Source: Chlamydiota bacterium
GTDB taxonomy: Bacteria > Chlamydiota > Chlamydiia > Chlamydiales > Parachlamydiaceae
NCBI GenBank assembly: GCA_013286645.1
Contig: JABDFJ010000015.1
Location: 1-44,254 of the forward strand
Length of the DNA stretch: 44,254 nucleotides
Direction of reading: 5' to 3'
Shown: positions 27,232 to 35,744 of the stretch, piece by piece
Layout of the letters: every line of letters starts with the position of its first letter
Position numbering within the stretch: the stretch's first letter is position 1
Made by a program: the position numbers and the translations under genes
The notes under the pieces: generated by a model
What the model saw: only the letters and a program-made list of their open reading frames with translations
Databases searched by the model: none
What the model was told of the DNA's origin: nothing

Positions 27232-28449
27232 TTAACTGAGCACTTTTAGGCCTTCACGCCCGCTGAAAGGTTCGAGTCCATTGTTAGTTATATTTGGACA
27301 ATCAAAAACATCGAGATGGACAAGCTTGCTAAGAGATGCAAGTTTCCCTAATACCTCATCATTGATAGACGTACCTACAAGTGATAGCTTAGTAAGTTCT
27401 CTAAGATTAGTGAGTGACGAAAAATCATCTTTCGAAAGTTTGTAGCAGTACGCTAAATCAAGCTCAGCCAGCATTTTGCAAGTATGCACAAGGTAGGAGA
27501 GATCTACGCCATTAATCGGTACACCACGCAATTTAAGACTTGTGAGTGCTTTCATCTGCGTAAGAGAAGATAGCCTCCCCTCGTCTATGATATGGTTACA
27601 GAATGCCAAGTTAAGCGTGTGGAGTTTTTTAAGGCCTTCCAGCGGCTGAAGATCAGAGCCTGTGATAGATTCCCAATTCTCTAAACTCAAAACTCTAAGC
27701 TCTGACAATTTAGAAATATGGGTTAAAGCAGCAGTGGTTGCATTCAATTGCCCTCCTAATTTAAGAATTTGGAGGCTGTGGAGTTTGGTAATTGACTCAA
27801 CCCCGTGATTAGTAACATTGGAGCAATAACTGGCGTCAAGCGAAATAAGATTGCTTAGTTGAGAAATTATCTCCATGCTCTGATCGGTTAATGTCCAACA
27901 TTGTATTAGACAAAGCCCCTTCAAATCCTTCAATTGTACAATAGGTGCAAGTGCGGTATCAGTTATTTGAGAACATCCAGATAAATTGAGGTGTTGTAAG
28001 TGGGGACAGAGGCGACAGAGATCCTCTACTTCGCTTTCCTGTATGTCTAAGCAATTACTAAAATCAAGTTGGACAATTTGATTGGATATGTTTGGATTAT
28101 TTTTTGCCCATACAATAAATTCTTTTGCGCCTCCTATTATATTTCTGATCGGTTCTTTTTCGAGACGAGAGAGGTCTAAGGATGGCACTTTGTCCGAAGA
28201 GACCGGACTTAAAGATAAGGGTGGAGCTTTATCTGAAGCACTGATTTTGTGATTCTTGCTGCTTGGGCTCAAGGGTGTTGATGGAGATGGCTGGCCGAGT
28301 GCAGGTTGGGAAATTTGCTCCATTTTTTTGACCACCTCAGAAGCCTCGCTTTGGCTAGACATAGATGGCGAGTTTCCCCCTGGTTGCAGCTCATTGTTAG
28401 ATGAATGGCTATATGGACTTGGACTTCCTGGTTGTATTGGCCCGCTCAT
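27232..28449 (-). CDS. AMN1-type leucine-rich-repeat protein, candidate effector
   Basis: A 405-residue protein. Residues 1-100 are Ser/Pro-rich and probably disordered (MSGPIQPGSPSPYSHSSNNE). From about 118 on there are some eleven leucine-rich repeats of about 24 residues of the cysteine-containing/F-box (AMN1) type, for example LQHLNLSGCSQITDTALAPI, LISLDASYCSNVTNHGVESI and LHTLNLAFCNHIIDEG. The last repeat ends abruptly (NNGLEPFSGREGLKVLS), so the 3' end may be cut. Repeats of this type are eukaryote-like and mediate protein binding; in amoeba-associated chlamydiae such proteins are thought to act on the host. No F-box or catalytic domain is visible. Unrelated in detail to the LRR pair at 33-38 kb. 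Confidence 0.8.
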   Translation of the reverse strand: MSGPIQPGSPSPYSHSSNNELQPGGNSPSMSSQSEASEVVKKMEQISQPALGQPSPSTPLSPSSKNHKISASDKAPPLSLSPVSSDKVPSLDLSRLEKEPIRNIIGGAKEFIVWAKNNPNISNQIVQLDFSNCLDIQESEVEDLCRLCPHLQHLNLSGCSQITDTALAPIVQLKDLKGLCLIQCWTLTDQSMEIISQLSNLISLDASYCSNVTNHGVESITKLHSLQILKLGGQLNATTAALTHISKLSELRVLSLENWESITGSDLQPLEGLKKLHTLNLAFCNHIIDEGRLSSLTQMKALTSLKLRGVPINGVDLSYLVHTCKMLAELDLAYCYKLSKDDFSSLTNLRELTKLSLVGTSINDEVLGKLASLSKLVHLDVFDCPNITNNGLEPFSGREGLKVLS

Positions 28450-28635
28450 ACCTGGACTCCTTGTTATTTGAAAACCATTAAATTAATTCACAAATTAATT
28501 CGAGTTTTTATTAACTAAATAATAATACATTATCATTAATTTTCGCAAATAGAAAGGTGAGTCGTACAAATTCAGACAATGGCGCCAATTTAAAAAAAAT
28601 ATTTACAACTAAAAATTTGGGCTAGTTTATTTCCA

Positions 28636-28757
28636 ATTGGACATGGACGAACTGGACGAACTGGACGTATTGGACTACCTGGACTACCTGGACGGAATCG
28701 GAATGAGTTGTCCAATTCGTCCAGGTAGTCCAATTCGTCCAGTTCGTCCAAGTCCAA
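28636..28757. repeat. GGAC-array hairpin B (9-nt period)
   Basis: Left arm at 28636-28700 holds seven GGAC words at 9-nt spacing (TTGGACATGGACGAACTGGA and onward); the right arm at about 28709-28757 is the complementary GTCC array. The loop is short and rich in GGAA. Reading frames across it give only low-complexity LDELDELD or RPVRPVRP peptides and are not genes. Outside it, 28450-28635 is AT-rich with nothing recognised. Confidence 0.8.
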
Positions 28758-28834
28758 GCGCCTTCTTAATAAGAATTTCTTTAAGCTGACACCATTGCCT
28801 GAACATGTACGGTGAGTCATCTGATGCCGTCAAA

Positions 28835-28864
28835 TTGATTTTAAAACGCTATCTATAATATAAT
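28835..28864 (+). promoter_or_regulatory. Candidate promoter for the gene at 28883
   Basis: TTGATT at 28835-28840, an 18-bp spacer and a perfect TATAAT at 28859-28864, 18 bp before the ATG; the leader contains AAGGTGAG at 28872-28879 as ribosome-binding site. Confidence 0.5.
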
Positions 28865-28882
28865 ACTAAGTAAGGTGAGAGT

Positions 28883-29323
28883 ATGGCTAAAACAAATTAT
28901 ACCAAAGTCGAAGAAGCCCTCGATGAAGGCTTACGTAAAATGACCGTCAATCGGCTTTTGGAAAGTACCGAAAGTGCTAAAGACCAAGTAGCCGACAAGG
29001 CCTCCACCAAACCGAGTGGTGCCCAAGGACAGCAGATTGCAGCCATCCAAACAGAATTAAAACACCTTCAAAAGCAAGGGCAAAAGCCTTATGAGAAATT
29101 AGGCATTAACAAAAAAGACATCAAAAGATATATCGAGCATCCGGAAGCTTTGACTTTGGAAGATTGGAATAATATTAAAAAGCTAAAAGAAAAGATCGAC
29201 GCCTTCAAGAAAGAGCTAGAAAAGATCCCTCATAGCAGTGACGAAGAGTTGATTGAACAAGAGCGTCACAAACACATCAACAAGCGCTTCAATGTCAATG
29301 AAAAATGGCTTCCCTTGACATAA
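28883..29323 (+). CDS. Conserved-looking small charged coiled-coil protein, function unknown
   Basis: A 146-residue soluble protein that I do not recognise. It is rich in Lys and Glu, has no signal peptide, and is mostly helical; segments at about 50-70 (QIAAIQTELKHLQKQ) and 98-118 (IKKLKEKIDAFKKELEKIP) have heptad-like spacing. The region 24-50 is Ser/Thr/Ala-rich and probably flexible. A good promoter and ribosome-binding site, plus a terminator shared with rpmB, support a real monocistronic gene. Confidence 0.75.
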   Translation: MAKTNYTKVEEALDEGLRKMTVNRLLESTESAKDQVADKASTKPSGAQGQQIAAIQTELKHLQKQGQKPYEKLGINKKDIKRYIEHPEALTLEDWNNIKKLKEKIDAFKKELEKIPHSSDEELIEQERHKHINKRFNVNEKWLPLT

Positions 29324-29331
29324 AAAAAATA

Positions 29332-29359
29332 AGCCTATTCCACATCTGCAGAATAGGCT
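29332..29359. terminator. Bidirectional intrinsic terminator (gene at 28883 / rpmB)
   Basis: AGCCTATTC at 29332-29340 and its exact complement GAATAGGCT at 29351-29359 form a 9-bp stem with a 10-base loop. It is preceded by an A-run (29322-29331) that acts as the T tract for rpmB on the minus strand, and followed by T-rich sequence for the + strand. Confidence 0.75.
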
Positions 29360-29372
29360 CTACTTATATTTC

Positions 29373-29648
29373 TTAGACAGCAATCCCTTCAGCACGCATA
29401 TTGCGGATGACTTTGCTAATGCCTAGCTTATCAATAGTACGCAAAGCATTTGCTGAGAGGCGCAATGTAACGAAACGATTTTCTTCGCCGAACCAAATAC
29501 GTTTTTTCATTAGGTTTGGTTGGAAACGACGCTTTGTTTTACCGGTAATTTTAAGACCGATACCTTTTTTCTTCTTGGCAATCCCGCGAATAGCGTATTT
29601 AAAACCGCTCACAGGTTTTTTGCCGGTCACTTGACAAATTTTGGACAT
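29373..29648 (-). CDS. rpmB: 50S ribosomal protein L28
   Basis: A 91-residue basic protein with the L28 signature: [18 protein letters not shown] at the start, TKRRFQPNL in the middle, and [18 protein letters not shown] near the end. The first Cys is kept (CQVTGK) but the later zinc-site cysteines seen in some L28 proteins are absent. In Chlamydia rpmB sits next to malQ; here they are 22 kb apart. Convergent with the gene at 28883 through a shared terminator. Confidence 0.97.
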   Translation of the reverse strand: MSKICQVTGKKPVSGFKYAIRGIAKKKKGIGLKITGKTKRRFQPNLMKKRIWFGEENRFVTLRLSANALRTIDKLGISKVIRNMRAEGIAV

Positions 29649-29761
29649 GACATTCTCCAGTAGAATTCTTCGTATGAAAACGGTAAGAGTACCATAGACT
29701 CAGTTTACACTCAAGTAAAAGATAATGCTCCTCAAAAAAAATTCACAATCACAGCTTAAGA

Positions 29762-32503
29762 CTATGCAGAAGCTGTCGATTGCACGCTAGGATTCGTTGG
29801 CGCTGTCGCTTCTGGTGGCGGTGGAGGTGGAACGGCAGCAGCTTTCTTATGGAGCTCTTCCGCTTTCTTCAAACGCGCACGCTTCTCTTCGATATCCCAC
29901 TCATTATTGATGATTTTCTGCACATCTTCAGCATCGAGGGTTTCAAATTCCATGAGCATCTGCGTCATCAGCTCAACAAGAGCTTTCTTCTCTGTAATAA
30001 TCGTAGTGGCTGTTGTATGGGCCTCTTCCAGGATGCGACGCACTTCATCATCAATAGCTTTTGCTGTCTCTTCAGAATAATTCTTTGAAGAAAAGCCGCC
30101 GAAATATTGACTATTCTCTGCGCGTTCATCATAAGCCACCGCACCGAGCTTATCGCTCATCCCCCATTCACAAACCATACTACGAGCAATTTTCGTCGCT
30201 TGCTCAATATCTTGACGAGCCCCGCTAGAAATATCGCTAACAAAAATTTCTTCGGCAACACGTCCTCCCATTAGCACAGCCAATTGGTCGATGAGCTCAT
30301 TTCTCCAATAGCTGACGCGATTTTTCTTAGGAGAGAACATCGTGGCACCTAGCGATAAACCACGTGGAATAATCGTTACTTTATCGACTGGATCAGCATG
30401 TTTGACCACCAAGCTGACAACGGCATGTCCTGATTCATGAAAGGCTGTTGTGCGCTTCTCGCTCTCATCGATTTCAAGACTGCGTCTTTCCTTGCCATAC
30501 AACACCTTATCGCGCGCTTCGGCAGTCTCTTGGGCAGTCACTGCCGACCGCCCCTTACGGGCTGCCAGCAGCGCAGCTTCATTCAGCATATTCATTAAAT
30601 CCGCACCAGAACACCCAGGAGTGCATCTAGCAATGGCCATTAAATCTACAGATGGGTCTAGCTTAATCTTGCGTGCATGCACCTTCAAAATGTCAAAGCG
30701 CCCTTTAATATCTGGCAAACTGATCACTACGCGTCTGTCAAAGCGTCCTGGACGCAATAATGCCTTATCTAACACATCGGGACGGTTCGTGGCTGCGACC
30801 AGAATAACGCCTTCGTTTGTATCGAAGCCATCCATTTCCACTAGTAGCTGGTTCAAGGTCTGTTCACGCTCATCATGACCACCACCAATGCCTGCACCGC
30901 GGTGACGTCCGACGGCATCAATTTCGTCGATGAAGACGATACAAGGGGCATTTTTCTTGGCTTGATCAAATAGATCGCGAATACGGCTTGCGCCGACACC
31001 CACAAACATTTCAACGAAGTCAGAGCCTGAAATGGTAAAGAAGGGACGATCTGCTTCACCAGCCACCGCTTTAGCGATCAACGTTTTACCAGTACCTGGA
31101 GGTCCGATGCAAAGCACCCCTTTCGGGATGTGGCCACCGAGCGCTGTAAATTTTTGCGGGCTTTTTAAGAAATCGACGATTTCTTGCAGTTCTTCAATGG
31201 CTTCATCGATGCCGGCGACATCTTTGAAAGTAATTTTGTTTGTGCCTTTAGTCAGCAATCGCGCTGGGGATTTGCCAAAATTCATGGCACTATTTCCCAT
31301 GCCCTTCATCTGGCGTGAAAAGACAAAATACAGCACCAATACAATTAGGAGCAAGGGCAGGGCTGTGAGCAAGTAGCTGAAATAGTTTGGCGTTGGCTCT
31401 TCGCTTTTGAAGGTTTTTTCAAGCACGATATTGAGAGGTTGATCTGGGGCTTTAAAGATGCCACCCTTATTGTGATTGAAGTTGTCCCACTCTTCTTTAG
31501 CGCTCGTAAACCAATGGCTAAACACCTCAGGATCTTGCTTCTCAAGGGCACGTGTCGAGAGCTCTTGGTTGTTGAAGAACCAGATCACATTGGCCACGCT
31601 TTGGCGTGCTTTGTCGAGTTGGGCCTGATTGCTATCAAATTTTGTCACTAGCTGTGTATATTCTTCGAGAGAATCTTGGTAGTTGCGTACACTGCGCAAT
31701 TTGGCCAAACGCACGTGATCTTCAAAGAGATTAAGATCATCGACAATACCTTTAAGTGCAATCAAGGCGTTGTTGTAAACGCTGAGTTTATCGCTGATTG
31801 AAAGTTTCTCGTTGTTATTGGCATCATCAACATTCTTATCGAGTTGTTTGAGCTGTTGCTTGAGCGCTTCATTCCCAATGCCTAGCATCGGGGAGCGAAA
31901 AGCACTGATTTGATCGCTTAGTTGCTTGCTGAAGTCACGCAAAGCCGTAGGAGTAGGCTGCAGTCCGAGTGCATCAAAATCTTTTTGCAAGTCAACAAGG
32001 CTAGCCACATTCTTCTTCGAAAGCTCTGTAATGACAACGCTATTGTCTTTTTCAGGTGTGTTATAGAGGGAATCAACGACGACATATCCATTTTTGGGCA
32101 GCGGGATGCCTGAGAGGTGCAAAAACCAATCGGCGGCATCGCTGATTTTGATCTTTTGCGTATTGAGCTCTTGATCGAGGCGATCTTTTTGTCCGATCAA
32201 CTCTTGGTTTGTGTTGAGGAGCTCTAGAAACTTATAGCGATTTTTCCCCTCTTCTGTCAGCCGATCGCGGAATTTGCCGCTAAAGGTGACTAAATTGTCA
32301 TTGATGGCGGTTTTACGGCTATCTTCTGGCTGGATGAGCTGCAGATCGACTAACGACTCGAGCTGATAGCTAAAGGAGACTTTTGCAAAAGTAGTATCAA
32401 GGAAATTTTGCACCATTAGCGCCAGGAAGAAGGCGCCCATCAAGAACCAAATGAAACTATTGGAGAAATTTTTCTTGAGGTCTGGTCGTTTGTCGTCAGC
32501 CAT
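29762..32503 (-). CDS. ftsH: ATP-dependent zinc metalloprotease FtsH
   Basis: A 913-residue inner-membrane AAA+ protease that degrades unstable membrane and soluble proteins. Membrane segments lie at about 15-34 and 374-395, and the very large (about 340-residue) intervening periplasmic domain is typical of chlamydial FtsH; E. coli FtsH is about 645 residues. Walker A GPPGTGKT is at about 467-474, Walker [13 protein letters not shown] follows, and the zinc site HESGH is at about 689-693. The C-terminus is a Pro-rich tail ([15 protein letters not shown]). The frame opens at a TTG at 32572, but the ATG at 32503 has AGGG at good spacing and begins the usual N-terminus, so it is chosen. Confidence 0.97.
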   Translation of the reverse strand: MADDKRPDLKKNFSNSFIWFLMGAFFLALMVQNFLDTTFAKVSFSYQLESLVDLQLIQPEDSRKTAINDNLVTFSGKFRDRLTEEGKNRYKFLELLNTNQELIGQKDRLDQELNTQKIKISDAADWFLHLSGIPLPKNGYVVVDSLYNTPEKDNSVVITELSKKNVASLVDLQKDFDALGLQPTPTALRDFSKQLSDQISAFRSPMLGIGNEALKQQLKQLDKNVDDANNNEKLSISDKLSVYNNALIALKGIVDDLNLFEDHVRLAKLRSVRNYQDSLEEYTQLVTKFDSNQAQLDKARQSVANVIWFFNNQELSTRALEKQDPEVFSHWFTSAKEEWDNFNHNKGGIFKAPDQPLNIVLEKTFKSEEPTPNYFSYLLTALPLLLIVLVLYFVFSRQMKGMGNSAMNFGKSPARLLTKGTNKITFKDVAGIDEAIEELQEIVDFLKSPQKFTALGGHIPKGVLCIGPPGTGKTLIAKAVAGEADRPFFTISGSDFVEMFVGVGASRIRDLFDQAKKNAPCIVFIDEIDAVGRHRGAGIGGGHDEREQTLNQLLVEMDGFDTNEGVILVAATNRPDVLDKALLRPGRFDRRVVISLPDIKGRFDILKVHARKIKLDPSVDLMAIARCTPGCSGADLMNMLNEAALLAARKGRSAVTAQETAEARDKVLYGKERRSLEIDESEKRTTAFHESGHAVVSLVVKHADPVDKVTIIPRGLSLGATMFSPKKNRVSYWRNELIDQLAVLMGGRVAEEIFVSDISSGARQDIEQATKIARSMVCEWGMSDKLGAVAYDERAENSQYFGGFSSKNYSEETAKAIDDEVRRILEEAHTTATTIITEKKALVELMTQMLMEFETLDAEDVQKIINNEWDIEEKRARLKKAEELHKKAAAVPPPPPPEATAPTNPSVQSTASA

Positions 32504-32725
32504 ATAAACCCTAAAAAGTATTGAATTATCTTGCTGCTTTTTGCAATTTTGCGCGCCAAGCCCTAAGGCCAAGCAAAAAACAAAATTTAATCAGCTAGAT
32601 GCAACAGACTAACATCTAGTTAGTTACACCAATAAAACGTTTATTTATTCTGTTATCGTGTTAGTTTATCAGATATTTTATTCGCGTTCAACACAGAACT
32701 GCTCTGCAATGCGTCAACTTTAAGG

Positions 32726-32858
32726 AAATGGACGGAATGGACTGAATGGACTGAATGGACGGAATGGACTGCATGGACGAAGTGGACGAGATGGACTAAG
32801 CCACCTCAACTTTGTCCATGTAGTCCATTCCGTCCATTCAGTCCATTCAGTCCATTTT
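32726..32858. repeat. GGAC-array hairpin C (9-nt period) upstream of the first LRR gene
   Basis: Left arm: eight ATGGAC words at 9-nt spacing (AAATGGACGGAATGGACTGA and onward, to 32797). Right arm: complementary GTCCAT words at 32815-32856. The loop region contains TGGACTAAGCCACCTCA at 32792-32808, identical over 17 bases to the 3' end of the LRR gene at 35123-35139 including its TAA stop. The rest of 32504-32968 is AT-rich. Confidence 0.8.
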
Positions 32859-32894
32859 GTTTTATTAAATAAGAAAATTTAATTACATTTTTAT

Positions 32895-32924
32895 TTGAAT
32901 AAACCAATATTCAACTGATATAAT
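32895..32924 (+). promoter_or_regulatory. Candidate promoter for the first LRR gene
   Basis: TTGAAT at 32895-32900, an 18-bp spacer and a perfect TATAAT at 32919-32924, 45 bp before the ATG at 32969. The paralogue at 35745 has an equivalent arrangement. Confidence 0.5.
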
Positions 32925-32968
32925 AAAACTTAATACTAACAACTAACTTGAAACAGGAAAGAACATCT

Positions 32969-35130
32969 ATGAGTCTCATTCCATCCGATCACTCAGGGAC
33001 GTCTCCTACAGACCATAGCCCATTCTCCAGAGATGTGAACTCGCCCCCAGCTTTAACCTGGTTGCACCACCAAGTATGCACCGCCCCCAATTCCGTAACT
33101 GAGAATTTTCGCCAGGCAATACAGCAAAGCTTCGATGACATCAACGCCGAATACCCTGAGCTAGTACAAGACATCCTTCAGCATCCAGAACACAAGAAAA
33201 TATGGCGGGAAATTGGAAGTGGCTTGCGTCAAGTGGAACCCGAAATGTTCAAAAAATATCAAGAGGTCATTAATCATATCCAACATGAAGCACACGTCCT
33301 CAATAAAGAATTTCATGCTTTTCAAGCACAATTTGATTCTCATATTGAAAAAATGAAGCACAATCCCGAAACAGAGACCATTAAAGATACCGCACGCTGG
33401 TTGGTGGACAATATGAAATGGCTTAGAGGACATTTTCCAAAGGATCTAAACATTCGCTTGAGTGATGCCCAAAATAACGATATTGCGACGAGAATGGGCG
33501 TATTATCTCGCATCGTTAGAATGATTCCTAATAATGAGTCCGCGCTTTCTTTAACAGAGCTCATCAAAACACTACAAAAAAATAGCTATACCTCTATCCC
33601 AGTAGAAACTCTGCGTCGTGACATCCTCGAATATGCTGGGCAATTAGAAATCCAGCCTGAAGTTGAAAATGTTTGGGCTAATTATGACACGCGCGTTGAA
33701 ATTATAGCCAAGCCACCAGAAGAACAACTTGAATTCTTTCAAAGCGTATTTCCCGAAGTGCAATACATCGTCAAAATCATTGATCACGTTGGTAAGGAAG
33801 GAATAGATAGCCTAGTTGCATATGTGGACGCTAAGTGGATCCCTATTGTCGCCTTGAAAATGATGCTAGAGCCTGATTTATTCGATGCCATAGCCGAAAA
33901 ATTGACCTATGTTGATTTGCGCGACATCGATTTTCTCAGGGCGCAGCTGATCCTGAAGAAGCTAACAGAAACGTGCATGCGTTTATCAACAAATTCCCAA
34001 ATGCAAAAAGATTACTATTGGAAACCCCTGAACTTCTCACTCTGCCTGACTTAGAGAAAGTAAAAGATTTAATGTGCACTTACTGCAGCAATTTGGAATC
34101 TATTTCTTCAAACATGCCTAATTTAAAGAGATTGGATTGCAGAGAGTGTAAAAAATTACATAGCATTACAGCAAACATCCAGGCCCTTACACTTTTATAC
34201 TGCAATGATTGTGATAATTTAAGAACCATCACGATCGATCTCAATCAATTAGTCAGGCTTATGTATTCCAACTGCCCAGCCTTCGATGCAAACAACCTCA
34301 ACGATCCGACGATCTTTGAACAAGTTTTTAGAAGAGGGTTGACGATTCCTAAAGATGTTTTGGGTTACTGGGATATGAATCAGCATCTTCGACGTATCAT
34401 GCAGGTCGATGCTGAACTCGCTACTCAATTAGCTGTGGAGTGGGTGACAAAAAATAGAGTAAAAATAAAGGATATAGATTGGGAGATTTTAGGAAAAATA
34501 CGTTCAAAGCTAACCTATGTCGACTTATCAGGGAGATCATATAGACACAATGACACGTTTACAACACCGTGGACTCAACTAGAAATGTATCGCTGGATTC
34601 AGCAATTTCCTTTAGCCGAAACACTGATCATTGACGGCATTCCAAATATCAAATCTATCCCTCCAAGTAGAAAACTAAAAATCTTATCCTGTAGACAAAT
34701 GCCTGATTTAAGGGAGCTTCCTTTGGGAATGGTCAACTTAGAAACATTAGATTGCGAGGAGAGTCAGTTAACCTCTTTGCCTCACGATATGGACGCACTG
34801 CAAGATCTCAACTGTCACAAGAACCGCCAATTGAAAGATTTCCCCAGGGATATGCCTAGTCTAAAAATGCTTAACATCAGTGGCTGCATTAGATTGCGAG
34901 CAATGAATTCGAATTTGCCTAGCTTGAAAAGATTAAATGCCGACAATTGTCTTAGACTTGAACGACTATCGGATAAGATGTATGCCTTAGAGGAGTTAAC
35001 CTGTCGCGACTGTCCCAAATTAACGTTACAAGCCGAATATGCCCATTTAGTTGAAAACCCCGAACAATACATGTCTCGCCCCCCACCACAGCCCCCACCC
35101 CAAATGACAGGTTTGGAAGATGTGGACTAA
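32969..35130 (+). pseudogene. LRR protein, frameshifted paralogue of the gene at 35745
   Basis: Two overlapping frames (32969-34054 and the + frame ending at 35130) together align end to end with the intact 723-residue neighbour. The break is at about 33931-33936: the intact copy reads GATGTTTCTGCGGGCGCAGC, this copy GATTTTCTCAGGGCGCAGC, one base shorter. The first part encodes the N-terminal helical domain (about 320 residues, including ETIKDTARWLVDNMKWLRGH); the second encodes the LRRs and a Pro-rich end (PPPQPPPQ). An ATG at 33973 could allow a separate LRR-only product, but no ribosome-binding site supports it. Starts MSLIPSDH like its paralogue, with AGGAAAG at 32955-32961. A sequencing error or programmed frameshift cannot be excluded. 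Confidence 0.75.
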
Positions 35131-35172
35131 GCCACCTCAGCATTGTCCATGACGTCCATGCAGTCCATGCAG
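35123..35172. repeat. Half GGAC array after the broken LRR gene (D)
   Basis: Begins with the TAA end of the LRR gene (TGGACTAAGCCACCTCA) and continues with GTCCATGACGTCCATGCAGT and one more GTCCATG, three GTCC words at 9-nt spacing. It resembles the right arm of hairpin C but has no left arm. Confidence 0.6.
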
Positions 35173-35635
35173 GTACATGTTCGGGGCATATGCAGCCTGC
35201 CGCGGTAGCGGCCCAAGAGATTAGCCCCGGGTGGAGCGATTAGCGGAACCTGGGGTTCTTAAAGAAACGATATAGCCCCGGTACAGGATGGGCAAAAATT
35301 GGCAGCAGCCGGGATTTGAGCGTATTTTTTGTCAGATTCAGAAAGTTATAAATCATCTAACCACGTGTTGGTTAATGATTTATAACTTTCTGAAGATGGC
35401 GAAAAAGACGTCAAAGCCCGCGCGCTGACGATTTTTGCCCATCCTGGGTAGGGGCGTAAGAAAGCGTTTAGGCAAAATCTCTATACCACGAGCTTTCTTA
35501 CGCCCCTGCCGGGGCTGGTATTTTTTTTCCAATACCCCGGGTTCCGCTAATCGCTCCACCCGGGGCTAATCTCTTGGGCCGCTACCGCGGCAGGCTGCGC
35601 CACGAGTTTTTGAGAACTTGCCCCTGAATATGTAC
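35173..35635. repeat. Large palindromic element, copy B (interrupted)
   Basis: The ends are GTACATGTTC on the left and its near-complement GAATATGTAC on the right. Inward lie GCAGCCTGCCGCGGTAGCGG, then CCCAAGAGATTAGCCCCGGG, then the same core as copy A (GATTAGCCCCGGGTGGAGCG ... GCCCCGGTA // GGGGCGTAAGAAAGCG). Outer arms differ from copy A while the core is nearly identical. The core is split by a second palindrome at 35284-35446. Together these fill the space between the two LRR genes. Confidence 0.85.
35284..35446. mobile_element. 163-bp palindromic insertion with GGTA target duplication
   Basis: The terminal inverted repeats CAGGATGGGCAAAAAT (35284-35299) and ATTTTTGCCCATCCTG (35431-35446) match exactly over 16 bp. 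The centre is a near-perfect stem, TTCAGAAAGTTATAAATCAT against ATGATTTATAACTTTCTGAA. GGTA occurs on both sides (35280-35283 and 35447-35450) and only once in the empty site of copy A (GCCCCGGTAGGGGCG, 20574-20588). No coding capacity, so a non-autonomous, transposase-dependent miniature element is the natural reading. Confidence 0.8.
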
Positions 35636-35674
35636 AATCACTTTATTAAAAGCCATTAATCGAGTTATTATCGA

Positions 35675-35703
35675 TTGCATAAAGAATATTAAATAGATAT
35701 AAT
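35675..35703 (+). promoter_or_regulatory. Candidate promoter for the intact LRR gene
   Basis: TTGCAT at 35675-35680, a 17-bp spacer and a perfect TATAAT at 35698-35703, about 41 bp before the ATG at 35745; matches the layout of the paralogue's promoter although the upstream DNA is otherwise unrelated. Confidence 0.5.
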
Positions 35704-35744
35704 AAATCCAGATAATATCAAACTACTAAATTTAACAAACATCT

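Noticed and set aside
28590-28820. 76-codon frame on the minus strand
   Set aside because: It is made by the GGAC hairpin (LDELDELD and RPVRPVRP runs) and has no ribosome-binding site or family likeness.
32504-32572. TTG start of FtsH 23 codons upstream
   Set aside because: The ATG at 32503 has a ribosome-binding site and gives the usual N-terminus directly before the first membrane segment.
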